A stretch of DNA of 6,931 bases from Thermoplasmata archaeon. GTDB lineage: Archaea; Thermoplasmatota; Thermoplasmata; Thermoplasmatales; Thermoplasmataceae. The notes beneath the pieces were generated by a model, which worked only from the letters and a program-made list of their open reading frames with translations, searched no databases and had not been told where the DNA came from. A program made the position numbers and the translations under genes. Each line of letters starts with the position of its first letter. Within the stretch, counting starts at the first letter, position 1. Location of the stretch: positions 1-6,931 of the forward strand of contig JAJZXP010000060.1 in assembly GCA_021806345.1 (NCBI GenBank), in the 5' to 3' direction. This document shows, in pieces, positions 1 to 5,248 of the stretch.

Positions 1-97
1 TCCTGTGTTATGTACATATGATGCTTCACGATTGAGTCATACTATATGTTGATAAGTGGATGCCATGTAAAGGAGGAAAAACAATCTAAAAAGATGC

Positions 98-211
98 ATG
101 TTTATTGAAGATGTGGAAACAATATTTACGATAAAAAGAGGACAGGACAAGGCTGATCAACCTCCCTATCTGACGAGGGAAATAGTATTGTTAAGAATGT
201 GCAATGCGTAA
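98..211 (+). CDS. Possible small ORF, 37 aa, unknown
   Basis: An open frame from ATG at 98 to TAA at 209 encodes a 37-residue peptide starting MFIEDVETIF, with a plausible amino-acid mix. A purine-rich GGAGG lies at 72-76, but it is about 21 bases upstream, too far for a normal ribosome binding site. I recognise no domain. The same frame is open back to a stop at 68-70, so this could equally be a fragment of a decayed gene. The surrounding 1-290 shows no other convincing gene or RNA. Very uncertain. Confidence 0.18.
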   Translation: MFIEDVETIFTIKRGQDKADQPPYLTREIVLLRMCNA

Positions 212-262
212 ACGTCTCTTTTATGCTTTAATTGCATTTCTACAACGCTATCCACTCTAACG

Positions 263-275
263 TTGTTTTTATAAG
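263..275 (+). promoter_or_regulatory. Candidate TATA box upstream of 292 ORF
   Basis: The stretch GTTTTTATAAG is centred about 23 bases before the ATG at 292. That is the spacing expected of an archaeal TATA box for a leaderless transcript. There is no ribosome binding site. The call depends on the 292 frame having once been a real gene. Confidence 0.3.
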
Positions 276-291
276 ATCTGGACCATGAATA

Positions 292-818
292 ATGGTGGGA
301 TATCAGAAAAGGTTTCAACAGTTGATCGTGGTTTATCTGCAAAGGCATGGAAAAACATCCAGGGATTCAAATCATTTATCATTGTCCATTGACCATGACG
401 TACCTGCATACTTTCAATTTCCCCCATATTGCACAAAACGTGCTGCCTCTCTTGGAAGTATACTGCAGGAATCTAAATATTCCAGAATTGTTCCTGTTAC
501 TAATCCCAAATTCTACTCAAGCAAGACTACAAAGATTCCTAATGATTCGCGATATATTATACATAAATTTGATTGAAAGAATCTCGAAATCACATCAGAG
601 AGTAATTTAAGCAAAAAGCGTTTCATGTTCCAGGATGATATAATGAAATCAAAAACTTCCATAGATCTGGATAATGATAATTTTGAGAATATGATATTCA
701 CAGATCACACACGCGAGTGACTGCCATTTGCAAGGATAATTATTCAGTAGATTATAGTATCAACTATAAACCGAATAATATATCTTACACTTGGATCAAA
801 GAAATTGGAAACAGGTAA
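292..818 (+). pseudogene. Possible decayed gene, unknown function
   Basis: From the ATG at 292 a frame runs 94 codons to a TGA at 574-576. It then continues open in the same frame to a TGA at 718-720. Around 705-712 the coding-like signal seems to move one base into another frame, ending at TAA 816-818; residues there include SVDYSINYKPNN and YTWIKEIGNR. Read together these would make a protein of roughly 175 residues interrupted by one nonsense codon and one frameshift. A TATA-like box sits 23 bases before 292. I recognise no family, and there is no membrane segment or obvious motif. The alternative is AT-rich non-coding DNA with chance open frames; the overlapping plus frame at 347-610 and a minus frame across 513-701 are also open, which weakens the case. 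Confidence 0.28.
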
Positions 819-886
819 AGGAATACCTATTATGTAAAAGGGCAAAATTTACAATTTAATTTTTGCGGTTACAGATCAAATAAGAG

Positions 887-909
887 TAATATATTGAAAG
901 TATATATTT
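887..909 (+). promoter_or_regulatory. TATA-rich promoter of the membrane-protein gene
   Basis: The stretch 887-909 contains two TATA-like elements, AATATATT and TATATATTT, placed 15-35 bases before the ATG at 924. No Shine-Dalgarno sequence precedes that ATG. This fits an archaeal promoter with a leaderless or very short-leader transcript. It also argues against the upstream in-frame TTG at 894, which would lie inside the promoter. Confidence 0.45.
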
Positions 910-923
910 CATTGATAAAGAAT

Positions 924-1361
924 ATGGAAATTGATTCTGGAATTCAAGATATTTCTGGTGTTTCCTCCGCTCTAACGCTGGCGAAGAAGTTGGTATTCTG
1001 GAGAAGAGGGCAGTTCGTAGGATTGGGGGTTGTCATACTTGGATTTGCGATATTTATTTACGGGCTCTCTCAAACCAAGAAAGTTGTGGTGAGCGAATCG
1101 TCTCCTGATTACTCCTGTTACTCAGTTTCTTATTATAATCTCATTCAATTGCATCCTTTTATATTCATACCTCTCCTTTTATTTACTATCACTGCCGGAT
1201 ATATCGTAATACTTCTAGGGGCAAGTCACTTGCGGAGGATTATTTGTGAATTTGCCGGCAAAAGCCTTGCTGATATGTCACGTAATGAATTTCGTAGTTC
1301 CTATATCAAACTGAAGGAGAAATATAAATCCATGAAAGAGGACTCAACCGAGTTATCATAA
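924..1361 (+). CDS. Two-helix membrane protein, unknown function
   Basis: This 145-residue protein of unknown function is predicted to lie in the cytoplasmic membrane. From the ATG at 924 it has a short polar N-terminus, then a basic patch (KKLVFWRRGQ, about 21-30) before a first hydrophobic helix at about 31-49 (FVGLGVVILGFAIFIYGL). An approximately 30-residue polar, Tyr/Ser-rich loop follows, then a second helix at about 80-100 (FIFIPLLLFTITAGYIVILL) and a charged, probably helical C-terminal tail at 120-145 rich in Lys and Glu. The positive-inside rule places both termini in the cytoplasm and the loop outside. The loop's single cysteine (PDYSCYS) is notable but unassigned. A frame extension to TTG at 894 would add 10 residues but overlaps the TATA region. 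The gene stands alone, followed by a hairpin at 1430-1469. I do not recognise the family. Confidence 0.7.
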   Translation: MEIDSGIQDISGVSSALTLAKKLVFWRRGQFVGLGVVILGFAIFIYGLSQTKKVVVSESSPDYSCYSVSYYNLIQLHPFIFIPLLLFTITAGYIVILLGASHLRRIICEFAGKSLADMSRNEFRSSYIKLKEKYKSMKEDSTELS

Positions 1362-1429
1362 TGGATTCCAGTCATGGAACTTTCTTTACATCGAAAAGGG
1401 GCTCACTTTCTTAGGCATACATACTTATT

Positions 1430-1469
1430 ACATCTGCATCATGAAAGAAGCAACTGCTAATGCAGATGT
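1430..1469 (+). repeat. Perfect 10-bp inverted repeat (hairpin)
   Basis: ACATCTGCAT at 1430-1439 is followed, after a 20-base loop, by its exact reverse complement ATGCAGATGT at 1460-1469. A T/C-rich run (ATTTCTTTCCC) follows about 8 bases later. It lies about 70 bases after the membrane-protein gene. It could be a transcription terminator or RNA stability element for that gene, or a structural relic at the edge of the IS remnant. The pairing is seen directly; the function is inferred. Confidence 0.45.
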
Positions 1470-1508
1470 GGGTAACATTTCTTTCCCGAATCTCCTGCAA
1501 AAGCTAAT

Positions 1509-1940
1509 TCAAATTTGTCCATTTTGAGTTACTGAAAAGTATCCATAAATATGAGACATAGTTTCCCAAATGTTGTGTAATCTTGAAGGACAACTCTCCT
1601 GGAACATCTCCCCGATCTCGTCTTTCCTTTATAGAATCCCCTGATATTCCTGAGAGACCATTTCTCATTTATCTCGGCCACCTCTAGATATATGATCTTC
1701 ATGGCACTCTCCTCTAATATATGTCAAAGAGGGCATTCTGGAATTCATTGTCTCTGTATCTTGATACCCCCTGATCATTGATCTTCCTATATTGCGTTCC
1801 AAGGTCTCTTTTATAATTGTCTTTCCTTATGCCTTCATTTTCCTCAAGAAAGGCCATAATCTCTCCCTTAAACAGAGATTCCAGAAACTCCTTCACTGTC
1901 GATTTAACTATTTCAGATATCTTTTATCCATTTCTTCCAT
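1509..1940 (-). pseudogene. IS256-family (mutator-type) transposase remnant, internally deleted
   Basis: On the minus strand an ATG at 1938-1940 opens a frame (MEEMDK) that shifts near 1921. It then reads a clear IS256 N-terminal region: ISEIVKSTVKEFLESLFKGE, then YKRDLGTQY, RYRDNEFQNALFDIY and a TAG followed by RR. This matches the family pattern in which a glycine-rich or basic patch leads to VPRDRxGxFxxxLFxPYxRR; the TAG replaces the usual Gln or Lys codon. At about 1709-1713 the sequence jumps, in another frame, to the family's C-terminal region (SAMKIIYLEVAEINEKWSLR), which corresponds to the usual helix before the conserved KW near the end of these proteins. A further frameshift near 1620 leads to a tail with EMFQES and LHNIWET, stopping at 1509. 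Intact members are about 380-420 residues. Roughly 250-300 central residues, including the DDE catalytic core, are gone, so it cannot transpose by itself. I could not find convincing terminal inverted repeats. Confidence 0.85.
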
Positions 1941-1987
1941 TGGTTATTGCCTCTTGTGAGGTTTCTGGGGGTATCTTTTCCTTTTTC

Positions 1988-2131
1988 ATGAAATTTACTC
2001 ATGATCTGGGACTGATCCCTGTTACTCTTACACAAAATCCGGGATACTATCACATTAACTATAATAAACCAAAAAAATTCATATCCGATACAGATTTCTA
2101 TATAGTTGTTAAATCAGAGTATTTACCATGA
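1988..2131 (+). pseudogene. Possible protein tail fragment, RCK/TrkA-C-like at best
   Basis: An open frame immediately beyond the transposase start codes for about 47 residues from ATG 1988 to TGA 2129. It includes GLIPVTLTQNPGYYHINYNK and FISDTDFYIVV. The pattern of hydrophobic strand, NPG turn, then a D-T-D-F-Y-I-V-V strand resembles the C-terminal ligand-binding tail (TrkA-C/RCK type) of potassium channels. That resemblance is by eye only and weak. Codon-like content starts near 1941, just after the IS remnant, so it could be a gene truncated by insertion or deletion. There is no promoter or ribosome binding site. Alternatively it is a chance frame; the frame's upstream part (1817-1940) is only antisense to the transposase. 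Confidence 0.2.
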
Positions 2132-2155
2132 CCTTACCATATGAAATCTTAGAAA

Positions 2156-2262
2156 CCCGTGGATAAGCATTTTGAAATTTTTATTGAGAACGGTCTCAAG
2201 ATGTTCAAGTAGAGTTTCAATGGACCGGTCGAGATTTAATTAAAGAATTAAGCGAAAACTGA
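2156..2262 (+). repeat. Dispersed repeat copy 1 (core 2219-2256), protein-tail relic
   Basis: The 38-base core starts AATGGACCGGTCGAGATTTA and agrees with the copies at 5975 and 6723 at about 31 of 38 positions each. In the frame starting at 2188 it reads DVQVEFQWTGRDLIKELSEN and then TGA at 2260. Upstream, in another frame (2156-2209), PVDKHFEIFIENGLKMFK continues a protein-like signal up to TAG 2210. A single frameshift near 2207 would join the two. The joined reading resembles the tail of the PadR protein at 5249-5815 (PVEPLRFKF, then EMHIEIEWT). It lies just beyond the 3' end of vapC. Confidence 0.6.
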
Positions 2263-2295
2263 TGAGCACACTGAAATTAAAGCACGGTTGTTTAT

Positions 2296-2766
2296 TTAAG
2301 GGGACAATGATCGTCCTAAATAAAACGAATTTAAGCCGGAGGAGAGTGCCAACTTATGAAGCTTTTCATCTCCAGTGTAAAACTCGTTACATCCAGCTTC
2401 AATAGCACTTGTAATCTGTAAGGCATCGGCAACATAGATATGGTGTTTTATCACAACATCCCAGCTGCTTTCCAGTACGCTTTCCGATAAGGTGATTATC
2501 CTCATTCTGCTTATCTTCTTGAGCCTCGCAGTCTCATTAGAGAATCTGCCCATAACTTCATCCAACTGTTCGCTTGTAATTCTTTTCTGTCTGTGTGCCC
2601 TGTCAAATAGTCCAATAACCTCTCCAATATTCCAGGCATTAAAAGAAAGCAGAATGTTTCCCAGATAAGCTTCACTGTATTGTGCGCGAATAAATTCCGA
2701 GCCAGTTTCATACACATACCTCTTTACTATTGCGCTGCTGTCAAGATATACGACTTTCTCTGTCAT
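2296..2766 (-). CDS. vapC: PIN-domain ribonuclease toxin (VapC type)
   Basis: This 156-residue protein is a complete PIN domain. In type II toxin-antitoxin systems VapC is a Mg/Mn-dependent endoribonuclease that cuts tRNA, rRNA or other RNA in the cytoplasm when freed from VapB. The family's four acidic metal ligands are present: Asp9 in YLDSSAIVKRYV, Glu49 in NIGEV, Asp114 in YVADALQITSA and Asp133 in TGDEKLHKLA. The core therefore looks catalytically competent, and its length is usual for the family (130-160). The start ATG at 2764-2766 overlaps the end of the upstream vapB frame by 26 bases, the typical translationally coupled arrangement. The antitoxin frame carries an in-frame TAG, which makes an apparently intact toxin beside a possibly broken antitoxin odd. 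The protein may be silent, neutralised by another antitoxin, or act without one. Confidence 0.9.
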   Translation of the reverse strand: MTEKVVYLDSSAIVKRYVYETGSEFIRAQYSEAYLGNILLSFNAWNIGEVIGLFDRAHRQKRITSEQLDEVMGRFSNETARLKKISRMRIITLSESVLESSWDVVIKHHIYVADALQITSAIEAGCNEFYTGDEKLHKLALSSGLNSFYLGRSLSP

Positions 2767-3001
2767 CCCTCATGCTCCTTACTAGGTCAGATATCTTGCC
2801 CTTTGGTTTAATCGGCTCAAAATCCAGTTCAGATTTGCCATAGCTGGAAAATTTCATCAAGGATTTGTATAAATTTAAATACAGCTAGTTTTCGATAGCA
2901 TCCTCTAGGATGACGCTTATATCCTTACCTCGCTGTAATGCGAAATTCTTAAGTTCCATCCAAATCTGTTTGTCTATGGATATACTCGTTTTCACTTTCA
3001 T
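2741..3001 (-). pseudogene. vapB: VapB-type ribbon-helix-helix antitoxin, interrupted by in-frame TAG
   Basis: From the ATG at 2999-3001 the minus strand encodes 38 residues (MKVKTSISIDKQIWMELKNF, then a helix ending ILEDAIEN) and stops at TAG 2885-2887. This is a ribbon-helix-helix DNA-binding domain: one beta strand (KTSISI) and two helices. The same frame then stays open for 47 more codons to TGA 2741-2743 and reads a typical VapB toxin-binding tail: FEPIKPKGKISDLVRSMRDD. Without the TAG the product would be about 86 residues, a normal VapB size, overlapping vapC by 26 bases. As written, the DNA-binding half is made without the neutralising half, unless the TAG is read through or translation restarts at the ATG at 2855-2857 or at 2771-2773. 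A sequencing error in one base would also explain it. In an intact system VapB would bind and inhibit VapC and repress the operon. Confidence 0.75.
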
Positions 3002-3011
3002 TTAAATTTAA

Positions 3012-3031
3012 ATGGTATATTGGTATAAGAC
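3012..3031. promoter_or_regulatory. Divergent TATA region between vapB and the plus-strand genes
   Basis: The AT-rich stretch ATGGTATATTGGTATAAGAC holds one TATA-like element (CAATATACC on the minus strand, centred about 17 bases before the vapB ATG) and another on the plus strand (GGTATAAG). The plus-strand element is about 27 bases before an ATG at 3054 that opens only 26 codons. The first fits leaderless vapB transcription. The second may be the old promoter of the broken hydrolase gene. A symmetric TTTAAATTTAAA at 3001-3012 adjoins the vapB start and could be part of an operator. Bases 3032-3184 hold no convincing gene. Confidence 0.4.
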
Positions 3032-3184
3032 TATTTACCTTCATACCAGAACTATGGGTAATGAAATCCTTCCAAAAACAAATAGAATTGATTGCCATAA
3101 CACTAAGAAGAATACTCTCCAACAAAAGCAATAGGGATAAAATAAAAATCTGTTATAAGAAAACATTTTGTCCCAAGCGCCTAA

Positions 3185-3655
3185 ATGACACCTATCTTAG
3201 CCATTTCACAAATCAAAAAGGAACGTATCTTCATTCTTGCGCCCTTCGAGTTTGCTTTCACTGACATCCATGAATTAAAGGGTTCATCATCGCAAGCCAG
3301 ATTGAATCACGTGGCAAAATTGTATGAGTCCCGAGTCTGGATATCAATTCAAATACGCTGTGGCCTGGATTTCTTGATAATTATCCTAATTATCTTAGCA
3401 TTATGACCCACTTGCCTATTTCTCACCATGGAACAAAGGGAAATTGGAATTCAAAGATCATGAGCCAGTTTGTAAATCCGAGCCATTGGCTCGTATTATT
3501 TGGACAGGGGAATCCTTATTGCCATCCCCAGCCACGATGTGATATCCGAAATCTTAAACAAAGACAACAAAGTCTCAATTTGCACTGAGGCTTCAGGGAT
3601 TGACCAGTACATTTTGCCTGATGTGGGCACTTCCCTGAGGAGCAAAATGCATTAA
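3185..3655 (+). pseudogene. Metallo-beta-lactamase-fold hydrolase remnant (ComEC-like C-terminal part)
   Basis: Three successive frames on the plus strand give pieces of one protein. The first (from 3185) reads FAFTDIHELKGSSSQARLNH and HVAKLYES. After a shift near 3333, a second reads SLDINSNTLWPG, then THLPISHHGTKGNWNSKIM (HHG codons at 3424-3432) and GQGNPYCHPQP (HPQP at 3523-3534). After a one-base shift near 3535, a third reads DVISEILNKDNKV and EASGIDQYILPD, ending at TAA 3653. The order NSN, S-HHG-x-x-x-NWN, then G-x-x-NPYxHPxP, then V-x-x-I is that of the C-terminal half of metallo-beta-lactamase-fold proteins such as the ComEC/Rec2 nuclease-like domain; HHG and HP carry metal ligands in that family. 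The N-terminal HxHxDH motif is absent, so the gene is both frameshifted and lacks its front. It is not expected to be active. Confidence 0.6.
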
Positions 3656-3692
3656 ATGGAACGGTCTGGATTCGCTTAAAATATTAATGGAA
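3655..3692 (+). repeat. Dispersed repeat, weak fourth copy
   Basis: The sequence starting AATGGAACGGTCTGGATT matches copy 1 at about 28 of 38 positions without gaps. In the equivalent frame it reads WNGLDSLKILMEYHG, against W-T-G-stop-D-L-I-K-V-L-N-E-Y-H in copy 3. It begins at the stop codon of the hydrolase remnant and lies in the same orientation as the other copies. Because it is weaker, chance or a more distant relative is possible. Confidence 0.35.
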
Positions 3693-3753
3693 TACCATGG
3701 GCAACGTACCGTCAGCCTATTAAATATTCCTGGAAAACTGCGCATCTATGCAG

Positions 3754-4689
3754 TTAGGTTCCGTCTGCCAGTATTAAATCCAGGCAAACGTCAGGCAAGA
3801 AGACGTGCACATTTCCGCGACGATGATCTACGGTAAGGGTGTGTGCGTCAGGACCGGTTTGTATTTTCTCTACAAAGTGGAGAGTATTTGTATCAAAGAC
3901 ATCTATTACTCCAGGATCCCCCACCGCAACGTAAAGTCGATCCAAATTCCGGTTCAGCCAGATTACATCCGGTGGTCCTGTCAGAAGCCCGAGAACTTCT
4001 GTTGCACCAGTTCCTAAGTTAAGGCCGATTAAGATGCCTTCATCACAGGCGCAATATAGTGTGTCTTCTTTCCTATTCTGTTCGAGTCCATGTGGCCCTC
4101 TAGCCGGGATGTTGAACGTTCTGGAAACCTTAGAAAGATCATCGGCCCTAACGGAAACTATTGAAGGTGGATCAGCAACGTTCACGAAGAATGAATCCGT
4201 ATCTGCATTATAAAGTGCCCATCGAGTTCTTCCCGGGAGCTCGATCTTTCCTATTACTTTCCCGCTGCTGGTGTCTATGAAGGTCAGAGATGGTGGGGCA
4301 TTGCTCTTTTCTGCATTGCCGACACCTGCAACCATGAGGATGTTTCTTCCCTCATCAAATGCCATGCCATTTGGCCTGACCCCGGTAGGGACGCGAAACT
4401 TCTCTATGGCTTTTTTTCCATCAAGAAGGAATACACTTGCAGTATCCTCCCCCCTATTAGAAGTGAATAGGAGTCTTCTTTTCGCTGAAACCCAAACTCC
4501 AGCCACTCCCTTATGCCCTGTGATGGAGTACAGGAATTTCTCAGCACTTAGATCAATGACGTCCACTGCATCGTTCGATGGATGGGCTACGTATAAAAGA
4601 TCGGACACCTCATCCACGGCAGCATGGTCAAATTCGCCACCATCCAAGTGATGAGGGAGGGAGACACGTTTTACTTCCTTGAGCGCCAT
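3754..4689 (-). CDS. YncE-like (YVTN-type) beta-propeller protein
   Basis: This protein of about 311 residues is built of repeated beta-propeller blades like those of the YncE/YVTN family, whose members act mainly as ligand- or partner-binding scaffolds. Visible blade motifs are LLYVAHPSNDAVDVIDL (about 31-47), LLFTSNRGEDTASVFLLDG (73-91), RPNGMAFDEGRNILMVAG (105-122), PSLTFIDTSSGKVIGKIELP (133-152) and RLYVAVGDPGVIDVFDT (251-267). The last is followed by a GPDAHTLTVD repeat end. The strand-turn pattern supports six to seven blades. There is no signal peptide or membrane segment, so it is predicted cytoplasmic, unlike many secreted YncE proteins. The frame is open to an ATG at 4767 inside the upstream gene. 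I prefer ATG 4687-4689 because it lies 32 bases after that gene's stop, has a GGAG about 13 bases upstream, and starts just before the conserved propeller. It is probably co-transcribed with the ChrB-like gene. The ligand is unknown. Confidence 0.8.
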   Translation of the reverse strand: MALKEVKRVSLPHHLDGGEFDHAAVDEVSDLLYVAHPSNDAVDVIDLSAEKFLYSITGHKGVAGVWVSAKRRLLFTSNRGEDTASVFLLDGKKAIEKFRVPTGVRPNGMAFDEGRNILMVAGVGNAEKSNAPPSLTFIDTSSGKVIGKIELPGRTRWALYNADTDSFFVNVADPPSIVSVRADDLSKVSRTFNIPARGPHGLEQNRKEDTLYCACDEGILIGLNLGTGATEVLGLLTGPPDVIWLNRNLDRLYVAVGDPGVIDVFDTNTLHFVEKIQTGPDAHTLTVDHRRGNVHVFLPDVCLDLILADGT

Positions 4690-4721
4690 TACTACATTTT
4701 GCTCCTTTAAATTACGCAGGC

Positions 4722-5189
4722 TCAGTTGCCGGAGTGCTCGAGTTTTCCGCCTTCCTGTAATCTCCATTTACAGTATGCGTATAATGCATCATACAAAGGA
4801 AATTGCAATTTCATGTTCTCATGGTCGTCCTTTGCAATTCTTCTGAATCCGAGAGCTGCTGCTTCGAGGCCTGGTCCCTCTGGCTTTGCATCTGGGGGTT
4901 CTGCATCCGCAGATCTTACAATCTTTGCGAGTTCGAGCAGTGCCGGATCTTTGAGAGCGTACTTCTTGATGATGGCATCAAAGCTCACGTACTCGTAACC
5001 ATTTTCTTCATAATGCATCAATTCCGCGCCTGGGGTGTCGAACGGTGTAGCATTATTCTTCTTCGCATACTCCAACACCTCTTGAGCCGGAACAAAAAAG
5101 AACTGAGCTTCTTTATCGACAAATCTAGTAATCACCCACGGGCATGCAATCCTATCCACTTTTGCTTTTTCTCTAGTAACCCACTTCAT
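4722..5189 (-). CDS. ChrB C-terminal-domain protein (chromate resistance family, PF09828 type)
   Basis: This 155-residue protein matches the ChrB C-terminal ('Chrome_Resist') family along its whole length. Diagnostic segments are MKWVTREKAKVDRIACPWVI (1-20), RFVDKEAQFFFVP (22-34), ATPFDTPGAELMHYEENG (47-64), SFDAIIKKYAL (69-79), LLELAKIVRSADA (84-96), and a C-terminal helix region with DDHENMKLQFPLYDALYAYC (121-140). Bacterial ChrB is a chromate-sensing regulator with an extra N-terminal DNA-binding part; that part is absent here. Cys16, His59, Glu61, Glu62 and His123 are candidate metal or oxyanion contacts by position, not shown. An upstream frame extension to 5246 would run through the promoter, so ATG 5187-5189 is chosen; it coincides with the start of family similarity. 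It is first in a unit with the propeller gene and divergent from padR. No ChrA transporter is present, so the substrate need not be chromate. Confidence 0.88.
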   Translation of the reverse strand: MKWVTREKAKVDRIACPWVITRFVDKEAQFFFVPAQEVLEYAKKNNATPFDTPGAELMHYEENGYEYVSFDAIIKKYALKDPALLELAKIVRSADAEPPDAKPEGPGLEAAALGFRRIAKDDHENMKLQFPLYDALYAYCKWRLQEGGKLEHSGN

Positions 5190-5210
5190 AGTAGTCAACC
5201 TACTTAGGCA

Positions 5211-5242
5211 GTAAAGATATACATATATAAATATTTCTTTAC
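5211..5242. promoter_or_regulatory. Divergent promoter with inverted-repeat candidate PadR operator
   Basis: GTAAAGATAT at 5211-5220 is mirrored by ATTTCTTTAC at 5233-5242 (9 of 10 positions pair, 12-base spacer). The spacer and arms contain the TATA elements of both genes: ATATATAAATATTT read towards padR (ATG 5249, no ribosome binding site, leaderless) and AAATATTTATATA read towards the ChrB-like gene (ATG 5189). A dimer bound here would block TATA-binding protein at both promoters, so repression of the operon and autoregulation are expected. The symmetry is seen directly; the binding protein is inferred from the adjacent padR gene. A second small repeat, AGTAG-N5-CTACT at 5190-5204, lies in the ChrB-like leader. 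Confidence 0.65.
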
Positions 5243-5248
5243 TCATTT

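Noticed and set aside
894..923. TTG at 894 as start of the membrane protein
   Set aside because: It lies inside the TATA-rich stretch 887-909 and adds ten residues with no domain support; ATG 924 fits the promoter spacing better.
1520..2045. Terminal inverted repeats of the IS256 remnant (ATTTTGAGTTAC near 1522 against ATTTTGTGTAAG read from about 2040)
   Set aside because: Only about 9 of 12 bases agree and neither position is independently marked as an end, so it is not reported as a feature.
2511..2717. 68-codon minus-strand frame inside vapC
   Set aside because: It is an out-of-frame shadow of the PIN-domain gene, with no motif of its own.
2885..2887. TAG as a pyrrolysine codon in vapB
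   Set aside because: No pyrrolysine genes are visible, antitoxins are not known users, and other broken frames here have TGA and TAA, which favours decay.
2949..3131. 60-codon minus-strand frame over the vapB start
   Set aside because: It overlaps the recognisable ribbon-helix-helix frame and its promoter, and has no coding character.
4690..4767. N-terminal extension of the propeller protein to ATG 4767
   Set aside because: The extra 26 residues are basic and low in propeller character and overlap the ChrB-like gene by 46 bases; ATG 4689 with an upstream GGAG fits better.
4271..5207. Plus-strand frames across 4271-4651, 4726-4998 and 4803-5207
   Set aside because: They are antisense to well-supported propeller and ChrB-like genes and show no domain.
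5190..5246. N-terminal extension of the ChrB-like protein to ATG 5246
   Set aside because: It would translate the promoter and inverted repeat, and family similarity begins exactly at the ATG at 5189.
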